Assembly: GCA_048594375.1 (NCBI GenBank)
Contig: JBMDXK010000008.1
Location: 1 to 40,664 of the forward strand
From: JBMDXK01 sp048594375
Lineage (GTDB): Bacteria; Pseudomonadota; Alphaproteobacteria; Rhizobiales; Methylopilaceae
Direction: 5' to 3'
DNA length: 40,664 nt
Below the pieces are notes generated by a model. The model was not told where the DNA came from. It did not search any database and saw only the letters and a program-made list of their open reading frames with translations. The position numbers were made by a program, and so were the translations under genes. How positions within the stretch are numbered: the stretch's first letter is position 1; every line of letters begins with the position of its first letter. Below are positions 33,868-40,664 of this stretch, piece by piece.

Positions 33868-35205
33868 ATGAAAAAAAATCTTCGCTCTGCCTCCCGTATT
33901 TTGCTCTCCCTGCTTGCCATGAATGTGCTTGCCCTTCCCATCATAGGGAGCGACGTACAGGCTCAGGTGCGCATTGATGTGACCCAGGGAACCGTACAGC
34001 CGCTGCCCATTGCCATCACAGATTTTCTGGGCGCAGGTGCCGATGCCGAAATGGCGCGCAATATTGCGTCCGTGGTTGAAGCAGACCTGAAACGCTCCGG
34101 CCTGTTCGCCCCGATTGATAAAAAAGCCTTCATTGAAAATATCACCAATATTGATGCGCCTCCACGCTTCGGCGACTGGCGAATTATCAACGCGCAAGCA
34201 TTGGTCAGTGGCCGCGTTACCCGTCAGCCGGACGGACGCATCAAAACAGAATTTCGGTTGTGGGATGTGTTCGCTGGTGAACAAATGGCAGGACAACAAT
34301 ATTTTACCCAGACCGACAACTGGCGCCGTGTGGGACATATCATTGCCGATGCCATCTATGAACGGATCACCGGTGAAAAAGGCTATTTTGACACGCGCGT
34401 TGTGTTTGTGGACGAAAGCGGCGACAAACGCCAGCGGGTGAAACGCCTCGCCATCATGGATCAGGACGGTGCAAATGTACGCTACCTGACCCGCGGCGAA
34501 AATATTGTGCTGACACCGCGCTTTTCACCCAGCACCCAAGAAATCACCTATATGGCGTTTTCCGGCAACAATCCGCAGGTTTACCTGCTGAACATTGAAA
34601 CCGGACAACGGGAAGTTGTCGGCAATTTCCCAGGCATGACGTTCTCGCCGCGGTTTTCGCCGGAAGGCCAGCGCGTTGTGATGAGCCTTTCCCAAGGCGG
34701 CACATCCAATATTTTCATGCTGGATCTGCGCTCACGGGCGACAACGCGTCTAACCGCTTCTTCTGCTATTGATACGGCGCCTTCTTTTTCCCCTGATGGC
34801 AAACAGATTGTGTTTGAATCCGATCGTGGTGGCAGCCAGCAGATTTATGTGATGAATGCGGATGGCTCCAATCCGCGCCGCATCAGCTTTGGCGAGGGGC
34901 GTTATTCAACGCCGGTTTGGTCACCACGCGGTGACCTGATTGCCTTCACCCGCGCCCATCAGGGTCAGCTGGCAATCGGGGTGATGCGCCCTGACGGCTC
35001 TGGCGAGCGTATTCTCACACAAGGCTATCACAATGAAGGTCCCACATGGGCGCCCAATGGCCGCGTGTTGATGTTCTTCCGCGATACCAGCGGCGAAACA
35101 GGCGGTTCGCAGATTTATTCCATCGATGTGACTGGCTATAACGAGCAGCTTGTAAAAACACCGTCCTTTGCATCTGATCCGGCATGGTCGCCACCGCTCA
35201 ACTAA
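33868..35205 (+). CDS. tolB: Periplasmic Tol-Pal protein TolB
   Basis: 445 residues from ATG 33868 (MKKNLRSASRILLSLLAM); a GTG at 33859 is an alternative. The signal peptide ends near GSDVQA. The N-terminal TolB domain (IDVTQGTVQPLPIAI...) is followed by a six-bladed beta-propeller with repeated F-S-P-x-G motifs (FSPEGQRVVMSLSQGG, FSPDGKQIVFESDRGG, WSPRGDLIAFTR, WAPNGRVLMFFRD). TolB binds Pal and is displaced when TolA engages. It is 123 nt after tolA, a gap that may hold an internal promoter. Confidence 0.96.
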   Translation: MKKNLRSASRILLSLLAMNVLALPIIGSDVQAQVRIDVTQGTVQPLPIAITDFLGAGADAEMARNIASVVEADLKRSGLFAPIDKKAFIENITNIDAPPRFGDWRIINAQALVSGRVTRQPDGRIKTEFRLWDVFAGEQMAGQQYFTQTDNWRRVGHIIADAIYERITGEKGYFDTRVVFVDESGDKRQRVKRLAIMDQDGANVRYLTRGENIVLTPRFSPSTQEITYMAFSGNNPQVYLLNIETGQREVVGNFPGMTFSPRFSPEGQRVVMSLSQGGTSNIFMLDLRSRATTRLTASSAIDTAPSFSPDGKQIVFESDRGGSQQIYVMNADGSNPRRISFGEGRYSTPVWSPRGDLIAFTRAHQGQLAIGVMRPDGSGERILTQGYHNEGPTWAPNGRVLMFFRDTSGETGGSQIYSIDVTGYNEQLVKTPSFASDPAWSPPLN

Positions 35206-35213
35206 TGTGAATG

Positions 35214-35300
35214 CGTTGTGGTGGGTGTTTTAATCGCTGATTTTTTTGTGCTTCGGTACTCATGTACTTTATGTACACTCCGTTCCGGTACTCAAAAAAT
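35214..35300 (-). repeat. Degenerate relative of the pepF-flanking repeat, reverse orientation
   Basis: GTGGTGGGTG (35217-35226) and GTGCTTCGGTACTCATGTAC, then TTTAT and GTACACTCCGTTCC, match the reverse complement of 17119-17177 in order and spacing. The element lies in the 338-bp gap between tolB and pal, which otherwise shows no gene. Confidence 0.55.
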
Positions 35301-35543
35301 CAATGCTTTCCATCTCACCAGAGCGCATTTTCGGGGAGAAGTTTTTGTAAAAGTGTGCGCATGTTTGGCTTACGCTGGTTGTTGGCTAAAAATGTGCTAT
35401 ATGTGCGTTTTAAGTTTTTATCATTGCTAATAAAAACTTTCATTTAACCATAATGATGCTAAGAAGGGGGCGGAACCAGAACCCTTTTTAAGCATTTAAC
35501 GATTTTCCCCGTCCTGATTGGGGTACTTGAGGAGCTAGACAAC

Positions 35544-36050
35544 ATGTTGCGCGTTAATCGTGGCGTTTCAATCGCCGTTGCACTGACCCTTGCCCTGACA
35601 GCAGCGGCCTGTGCCAAAAAACCCGGTGCAGATGGCATGGCAGGCGCAAACGGCGCCTATGGTGCCGGTGGCCCTTCAACTCCGGGCAGCCAACAGGATT
35701 TTGTGGTCAATGTGGGTGATCGCGTATTCTTTGAAAACGACAGTAACCAGCTCACATCCGTTGCGCAGGATACTTTGAGCAAACAATCACAATGGCTGGG
35801 ACAATATTCCCGTTATTCCATCGTGATTGAAGGCCATGCGGATGAACGCGGTACGCGGGAATACAACCTGGCACTGGGCGCACGCCGCGCACAAGCTGCC
35901 CGTGACTTCCTCGTCGCCCGCGGCGTACCTGCAAACCGTATCCGCACTATTTCCTATGGTAAAGAACGCCCTGTTGCTGTTTGCAACGATATTTCCTGCT
36001 GGTCACAAAACCGCCGCGCTGTAACCGTTCTGGGTGGTCCGAGCAGCTAA
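35544..36050 (+). CDS. pal: Peptidoglycan-associated lipoprotein Pal
   Basis: 168 residues. A lipoprotein signal peptide ends at Cys23 (LALTAAAC-AKK), which would be cut by LspA. A Gly/Ala/Pro linker precedes the OmpA-like peptidoglycan-binding domain, with FENDSNQLTSVAQDTL, IVIEGHADERGTREYNLALGARRAQAARDFL and NRIRTISYGKERP. Pal anchors the outer membrane to peptidoglycan and is the outer partner of TolA/TolB. The ATG 35544 follows GAGGAG, a strong ribosome binding site. A 338-bp gap separates it from tolB, so it may have its own promoter. Confidence 0.97.
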   Translation: MLRVNRGVSIAVALTLALTAAACAKKPGADGMAGANGAYGAGGPSTPGSQQDFVVNVGDRVFFENDSNQLTSVAQDTLSKQSQWLGQYSRYSIVIEGHADERGTREYNLALGARRAQAARDFLVARGVPANRIRTISYGKERPVAVCNDISCWSQNRRAVTVLGGPSS

Positions 36051-36078
36051 TTTCTAAACGCTCCCCTAAAGAGTAACG

Positions 36079-36116
36079 CGAGTGGTTTCATGCACATTTT
36101 TCATTGAAACCACTCG
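36079..36116. terminator. Long hairpin after pal, shared with the GTGGTTT repeat type
   Basis: Perfect 12-bp stem CGAGTGGTTTCA (36079-36090) / TGAAACCACTCG (36105-36116) with a 14-nt loop, 28 nt after the pal stop. It can end the tol-pal transcript, but no T tract follows. The sequence also matches the second hairpin of the composite repeats at 20921-20953. Confidence 0.55.
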
Positions 36117-36180
36117 ATAATCCACCTCCCGTAAAACAATCATTTTATGGAAGCCAACGGCCACCGCAGAGCAGTAAAAG
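36117..36180. repeat. Dispersed palindromic repeat, AGCCAACGGC type, copy C
   Basis: Directly after the pal hairpin: CACCTCCCGTAAAACAATCA, imperfect stem CCGTAAAA / TTTTATGG, then AAGCCAACGGCC (36151-36162) and CGCAGAGCAGTAAAAG. Confidence 0.7.
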
Positions 36181-36212
36181 CCGGATATATTTTTGCTGAC
36201 CGTGTGAAAATG

Positions 36213-37013
36213 TCATTCTTCCCGCGCGGCAGGCCATTCAAAAGCATTCACATCGTGCAGCAGATCAACAAAAGCCTGTGCGCCGTATTCCAGAGCCAGA
36301 CGTCCTGATTCTGCGCTAGCCGCCAAGGCGTTGCCCATTGCCCCTTCAGGGTGCAAATCTTCGCTCAGCCAGCCAAAACCTACCGGACTTGTAGCGCGAA
36401 GCTGTTTGTAACGTTCGGCCATCACCACACTGCGCGGTACATAATTTTGCGCCTTTTCCATGCGCACTTTTTCAGGGTGCAGATGCAGCATCAGCGCGGT
36501 TTCAATCATGCCGCCATGAATGCCAAAACGGATTTCATCCGCAGGAAACAGCCCCTCTGGATAGCCCAACCGGCTGAAACTGGCTTGCACAACCATCATG
36601 CCATGGGCTTTGCGCAAGGTGCGCGCCACACTATCCATCACCGGCGCATTGCCGCCATGACTGTTGGCCAACACCAGCTTGCGCACCCCCGCTTGAGCAA
36701 GGTTTCCACCCAAAGCGCACCAGCTTGCCAAAGCTTGCTCAACCGGCAAAGACAGCGTGCCGGCAAAATTTTCATGCTCAAGGGAGACGCCTACGCTTTG
36801 GACAGGCAGAAACGTAACCGGCATTTCTGGAGGCAACCGGTTGATGGCGGCATCAAGATAACCTTGCAGAATATACTGATCGGTTCCGAGCGGCAGATGC
36901 GCGCCATGCTGTTCCACCGCAGCCAGCGGCAGCACCGCTATCCAGTTGCGGGTCTGCGCATCACGGATATCCGTGCTTATCATATCCATCCAGTAGCGGT
37001 GCGGCAAAACCAT
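36213..37013 (-). CDS. Creatininase family protein
   Basis: 266 residues from ATG 37013 (MVLPHRYWMDM); an in-frame GTG at 37073 is an alternative. The metal-binding pattern of creatininase-family amidohydrolases is present: VEQHGAHLPLGTDQ, LANSHGGNAPV and GIHGGMIETALML. The family includes creatinine amidohydrolase and enzymes acting on formamidopyrimidines or peptides (MftE), so the substrate is unknown. It sits between pal and homospermidine synthase on the opposite strand. Confidence 0.85.
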   Translation of the reverse strand: MVLPHRYWMDMISTDIRDAQTRNWIAVLPLAAVEQHGAHLPLGTDQYILQGYLDAAINRLPPEMPVTFLPVQSVGVSLEHENFAGTLSLPVEQALASWCALGGNLAQAGVRKLVLANSHGGNAPVMDSVARTLRKAHGMMVVQASFSRLGYPEGLFPADEIRFGIHGGMIETALMLHLHPEKVRMEKAQNYVPRSVVMAERYKQLRATSPVGFGWLSEDLHPEGAMGNALAASAESGRLALEYGAQAFVDLLHDVNAFEWPAAREE

Positions 37014-37094
37014 TTTTATTCCAGAATGTTGATAGAAAGGGGTTTCTTGTAAGCCAAGTGTTGACACAGGCACGATAAACCTGCTTGTTTTATA

Positions 37095-37190
37095 GCAATT
37101 TCAGCAAAAGTGTACACGGTTTTGCATTTGAAATTGCGTAAAAGTAACATGAGGGCGGTTCATCTCTCTTTTTTAAGCTGAAGCCGCTCT
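37095..37190. repeat. Composite palindromic repeat, CAATTTCAG type, copy 3 (best preserved)
   Basis: Nested perfect arms: GCAATTTCA (37095-37103) with TGAAATTGC (37129-37137), and GCAAAA (37104-37109) with TTTTGC (37120-37125). A second looser hairpin GCGGTT...AAGCCGC follows, in the same order as copies 1 and 2. It lies in the divergent gap between the creatininase-family gene and homospermidine synthase. Confidence 0.75.
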
Positions 37191-37265
37191 TTACACAATT
37201 TTCAAGAACCGATCATTTTCGCACCACACATCTGCGCTTAAAAAAACAAACCGAAAGAGATAACC

Positions 37266-38693
37266 ATGACAGATTGGCCGATACATGCACAGAGTGATGG
37301 CTCTATCGTCATTATTGGCTTTGGTTCCATTGGCAAAGGTTTTCTGCCGCTGCTGCAACGGCATATCAAGCACCAACCGCAGCAGGTGACGGTGATTGAT
37401 CCCCACAGCCGCCACGAAGCGTTTCTCAACGCACAAGGCATCCAGCTTATAAAAGCGGCGCTGACACCCGAAAATTACCGCACCATCTTAACCCCCCTGC
37501 TTGCAGACAAAGCCAACAGCGCCGTGGTTAATCTTTCCGTGGATGTCTCCTCTGTGGCGCTGATCGGCCTGTGCCAAGAACTCAAGGCAACCTATATTGA
37601 TACCGTGGCTGAACCGTGGCTCGGCCATTACAGCGACCCTGACCTCACCCCCGCCGAACGATCGAATTACGCGCTGCGGGAAAACGTGCTGGCCTATCGC
37701 CGCAAGCATCCGGGAGGCTCTACAGCGGTAAACTGCTGCGGCGCAAATCCGGGTATGGTGTCGTGGCTGGTCAAACAGGCTATGCTGAATCTGGCGCAAG
37801 ACAGTGGTGTGGCCGTAACCACTCCGCAAAACCGCGCAGGTTGGGCCACGCTGGCGCAAACTCTCGGTATCAAAGGCATCCACATTGCCGAACGGGATAC
37901 CCAACGCGCCCAAAAACCCAAACCCATGAATAAATTCGTCAATACATGGTCGGTGGAAGGCTTCATTGCAGAAGGCTTGCAACCCGCCGAACTGGGCTGG
38001 GGAACCCATGAAAAGGCATTGCCAGTGGAGGGGCGCTCGCATAAAGACGGCTGCGGTGCCGCCATCTACCTGATGCGTCCCGGCGCTGGCACCCGCGTGC
38101 GGTCATGGACGCCTACCGCGCAAGCGCAACACGGGTTCTTAATTACCCATAACGAAGCAATTTCTATTGCCGATTATTTCACGGTACGGGAAGGCGAAAA
38201 AGTCGTTTACCGCCCCACCTGCCATTATGCCTATCGCCCAGCGGATGATGCCGTCATTTCCCTAGATGAAATGGCAGGAAACCAATGGCAAGCGCAGCCA
38301 GATTGGCACATCTTGGAAGAAGATGAAATTCTCGATGGCATGGATGAACTGGGTGTACTGCTCTATGGCCACGCTAAAAATGCTTACTGGTATGGCTCGC
38401 AGCTTACCATTGAACAGGCGCGCCAGCTTGCGCCCTATCAAAACGCTACCGGCTTGCAGGTCACTTCCGCGGTGCTGGCCGGTCTTGTCTGGGCTTTGGA
38501 AAATCCTGATCGGGGCGTCGTGGAAGCCGATGAAATGGATTTCAAACGCTGCCTTGACATACAAACCCCCTATCTGGGACATGTTGCAGGGTTTTACACC
38601 GATTGGAACCCGCTAGTGAACCGCGCGGCGCTGTTTCCCGAAGAGCTGGATCATAGCGATCCATGGCAGTTCAGCAATATTCTTGTGCGTTAA
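37266..38693 (+). CDS. hss: Homospermidine synthase
   Basis: 475 residues. An NAD-dependent enzyme that joins aminobutyl groups from putrescine to form the polyamine sym-homospermidine, typical of alphaproteobacteria. The N-terminal Rossmann motif SIVIIGFGSIGKGFLPLL is followed by the family segments VVNLSVDVSSVALI, YIDTVAEPWLGHY and CGANPGMVSWLVKQA. The C-terminal half contains IADYFTVRE and LDEMAGNQWQAQP. The ATG 37266 has AAAGAG upstream. It stands alone between repeats and converges with ftsH. Confidence 0.93.
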   Translation: MTDWPIHAQSDGSIVIIGFGSIGKGFLPLLQRHIKHQPQQVTVIDPHSRHEAFLNAQGIQLIKAALTPENYRTILTPLLADKANSAVVNLSVDVSSVALIGLCQELKATYIDTVAEPWLGHYSDPDLTPAERSNYALRENVLAYRRKHPGGSTAVNCCGANPGMVSWLVKQAMLNLAQDSGVAVTTPQNRAGWATLAQTLGIKGIHIAERDTQRAQKPKPMNKFVNTWSVEGFIAEGLQPAELGWGTHEKALPVEGRSHKDGCGAAIYLMRPGAGTRVRSWTPTAQAQHGFLITHNEAISIADYFTVREGEKVVYRPTCHYAYRPADDAVISLDEMAGNQWQAQPDWHILEEDEILDGMDELGVLLYGHAKNAYWYGSQLTIEQARQLAPYQNATGLQVTSAVLAGLVWALENPDRGVVEADEMDFKRCLDIQTPYLGHVAGFYTDWNPLVNRAALFPEELDHSDPWQFSNILVR

Positions 38694-38744
38694 GGCGAAA
38701 GAGCCTATTTCCAGACAACAGTCAGAAGAAGCCTAAACAATGAG

Positions 38745-38772
38745 GGGCAGTATGATAGATATCATACTGCCC
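38745..38772. terminator. Bidirectional hairpin between hss and ftsH
   Basis: Perfect 12-bp stem GGGCAGTATGAT (38745-38756) / ATCATACTGCCC (38761-38772), loop AGAT, between two convergent genes. The T tract is weak on both sides, but the stem is strong. Confidence 0.65.
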
Positions 38773-38832
38773 TTATAAATATGCAATCAACACAGCGCAG
38801 GCTGACCTGCGCGCATTGTTCACCAAAGCGCC

Positions 38833-40664
38833 TCAGGCTTGAGGCTGCGGCTCCAGACCAGCATCCTTATCGGCATCTTTGGACGCTTTGGGACGCTTGC
38901 CAGACGAAGGAACAGATGAAGCTTGTGGGGGGCCGTCTTCCGGCAAATCCCGCACCGGCGGCTTGCCTTGCAGCAGGGCTATGATCTCGTCACCGGACAA
39001 AGTTTCATATTCCAGCAAGCCTTTAGACAAGGTTTCAAGATCCGCATGTTTTTCTTTCAGGATGCGCTTGGCTTCTTCATGCCCTTGCGCAACCAGAATT
39101 TTCACTTCCGCATCAATCTTGCGTGCGGTTTCTTCGGACATGGTGGATTGCTTGCCCATGGAATAGCCAAGGAACACTTCCTCCTGATTATCGCCATAGG
39201 AAACAAGGCCGACTTCCTCGGAAAAGCCCCAACGGGTTACCATGGCGCGCGCCAGTTTGGTGGCCTGATCGATGTCGGAGGACGCACCGGACGTCACACG
39301 CTTGGCACCAAAGATCAACTCTTCAGCTACGCGGCCACCCATCAAAATAGCCAGACGCGAGGTCATCTGCTCATAAGACATAGACAGTTTATCACGCTCA
39401 GGGAGCTGCATCACCATACCCAGTGCGCGACCACGCGGAATAATAGTTGCTTTATGCACCGGATCGGTTGCCGGAACATTCATGGCAACAATAGCGTGGC
39501 CACCTTCATGATAAGCGGTCAGCATCTTTTCTTCTTCTGTCATGACCAGAGTACGGCGTTCCGCACCCATCATGATTTTATCTTTGGCATCTTCAAATTC
39601 TTTATGGGTCACTTTGCGCTTGGAACGGCGTGCGGCCATCAAGGCGGCCTCGTTTACCAGATTCATGAGATCCGCACCGGAAAATCCGGGTGTACCCCGC
39701 GCCATAGTGCGCAAATCCACATCCGGCGCCAAAGGCACTTTACGGGCATGAACACGCAGGATTTTTTCGCGCCCCACCACATCCGGATTTGGCACCACAA
39801 TCTGCCGGTCAAACCGACCCGGACGCAGCAACGCAGGATCAAGCACATCCGGACGGTTGGTTGCCGCAATGAGAATCACACCCTCATTGGCTTCAAAGCC
39901 ATCCATCTCCACCAGCAACTGGTTGAGAGTTTGTTCGCGCTCGTCATTGCCGCCGCCAAGACCCGCACCACGGTGCCGACCAACCGCATCAATCTCGTCA
40001 ATAAAGATCAGGCAAGGCGCATTCTTCTTGGCCTGCTCGAACATATCACGCACACGGCTTGCGCCCACACCCACAAACATTTCCACAAAATCGGAACCGG
40101 AAATGCTGAAGAATGGAGCATTGGCTTCACCCGCAATAGCCCGCGCCAGCAAGGTTTTACCTGTACCGGGAGGCCCAACGAGCAGCACACCGCGCGGAAT
40201 ACGGCCACCAAGACGCTGGAATTTTTGTGGATCGCGCAGGAATTCTACAATTTCTTGCAAATCTTCCTTCGCTTCGTCCACACCGGCCACATCTTCAAAG
40301 GTGACGCGGCCATTGGCTTCCGTGAGCATTTTGGCTTTGGATTTGCCAAAACCCATAGCCTTGCCACCCGCACCCTGCATCTGCCGCGACAGGAAAATCC
40401 ACACCGCAATCAGCGCCACAAACGGCAACCATGAAATCAGAATACTGAGGAACCAGGGCATCGGTTCCGATTCAGGCCGCGCCGTTACCGACACACCCTT
40501 GCCATACAACCGCTCGACCAAAGAAGGATCATTGGGAGCATAGGTCTGGAAAGAACGGCCATCCGTATAATTGCCGCTGATATTAGGCCCCTGAATCAAC
40601 ACATCGCGCACCCGCTCCTCATCCACATCGGACAAAAGCTGGCTAAAACTGATCTCGTTGGTGG
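38833..40664 (-). CDS. ftsH: Membrane-anchored AAA+ zinc protease FtsH (5' truncated)
   Basis: The frame stays open to the right edge (NEISFSQLLSDVDEER...), so the start and first membrane helix lie outside the window; about 610 residues are visible. Periplasmic domain, second membrane helix (SILISWLPFVALIAVWIFL), AAA+ module with Walker A GPPGTGKT, Walker B LIFIDEIDAVGR and SRH region LLRPGRFDRQIVVPNPD, and the protease motif HEGGH (AYHEGGHAIVAM). It degrades membrane and soluble proteins such as LpxC. The C-terminal tail is Pro/Lys/Asp rich. A TTG at 40635 is an in-frame internal site, not the start. Confidence 0.97.
   Translation of the reverse strand, partial: TNEISFSQLLSDVDEERVRDVLIQGPNISGNYTDGRSFQTYAPNDPSLVERLYGKGVSVTARPESEPMPWFLSILISWLPFVALIAVWIFLSRQMQGAGGKAMGFGKSKAKMLTEANGRVTFEDVAGVDEAKEDLQEIVEFLRDPQKFQRLGGRIPRGVLLVGPPGTGKTLLARAIAGEANAPFFSISGSDFVEMFVGVGASRVRDMFEQAKKNAPCLIFIDEIDAVGRHRGAGLGGGNDEREQTLNQLLVEMDGFEANEGVILIAATNRPDVLDPALLRPGRFDRQIVVPNPDVVGREKILRVHARKVPLAPDVDLRTMARGTPGFSGADLMNLVNEAALMAARRSKRKVTHKEFEDAKDKIMMGAERRTLVMTEEEKMLTAYHEGGHAIVAMNVPATDPVHKATIIPRGRALGMVMQLPERDKLSMSYEQMTSRLAILMGGRVAEELIFGAKRVTSGASSDIDQATKLARAMVTRWGFSEEVGLVSYGDNQEEVFLGYSMGKQSTMSEETARKIDAEVKILVAQGHEEAKRILKEKHADLETLSKGLLEYETLSGDEIIALLQGKPPVRDLPEDGPPQASSVPSSGKRPKASKDADKDAGLEPQPQA

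Noticed and set aside
38923..40434. 503-aa plus-strand open frame antisense to ftsH
   Set aside because: Shadow of the conserved FtsH coding strand; the composition (many His, Arg, Thr) is typical of antisense frames.
40633..40635. TTG as the start of ftsH
   Set aside because: The frame continues upstream with conserved FtsH sequence (EISFSQLL) to the window edge, so the true start is outside.

Overview
The window is a chromosomal segment from an alphaproteobacterium. The lineage call rests on a RcdA-like DUF1465 protein, a TrcR-like DUF1013 protein, two DUF465 proteins, a three-gene proton-translocating transhydrogenase with a small oxidase-subunit-IV-like gene upstream, paired M16 peptidases and homospermidine synthase. 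Base composition looks moderate (near 50% G+C by eye). The exact genus cannot be fixed from the sequence; a Rhodospirillales- or Micavibrio-like lineage is a guess. No tRNA, rRNA, CRISPR array, prophage or complete insertion sequence was seen.

Left part (1-16.5 kb): a truncated membrane protein, two divergent DUF465 genes, an inositol-monophosphatase-family enzyme, then yebC-ruvC-ruvA-ruvB-ybgC on the minus strand. Divergent from yebC lie lspA and a DUF3035-like exported protein. These are followed on the minus strand by pgi, a non-catalytic/catalytic M16 peptidase pair, the pntAA-pntAB-pntB operon, a small three-helix membrane protein and a methyltransferase.

Middle (16.5-25.5 kb): a 210-bp near-perfect direct duplication that includes the 3' end of pepF, then pepF. 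A divergent envelope module follows: an orphan sigma-54-dependent response regulator, an exported YcbB-type L,D-transpeptidase (with a candidate -24/-12 promoter) and an exported DUF882/M15-like peptidase with a Pro/Ala-rich tail.

Accessory and cell-cycle region (25.4-31.4 kb): an unrecognised 177-aa protein, RcdA-like and TrcR-like cell-cycle proteins flanking a 48-aa single-helix membrane protein, a 1.1-kb AT-rich gap with repeat and ORF relics, an AT-rich 414-aa HEFFH metallopeptidase-like protein of unknown role, and a secreted trypsin-like protease.

Right part (31.4-40.7 kb): tolQ-tolR-tolA-tolB-pal. tolA has no well-placed ATG/GTG/TTG and seems to start at a CTG behind a strong ribosome binding site. 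Then come a creatininase-family gene, homospermidine synthase and a 5'-truncated ftsH. In many alphaproteobacteria ruvCAB-ybgC-tolQRAB-pal-(cpoB, tilS)-ftsH lie together; here that cluster is split by about 29 kb and other genes occupy the pal-ftsH interval.

Intergenic spaces carry at least three dispersed palindromic repeat types: a GCAATTTCA...TGAAATTGC element often followed by a GTGGTTT...AAACCAC hairpin, a TAAAATGAT/AGCCAACGGC element, and a GTAC...GTACGTGAG...CGAAGCGC element. I found no single obvious new defence or biosynthetic system. The strongest leads are the sigma-54 cell-wall module, the HEFFH protein island, the CTG start of tolA, a phased GCGGAA array upstream of pntAA, and the repeat families.
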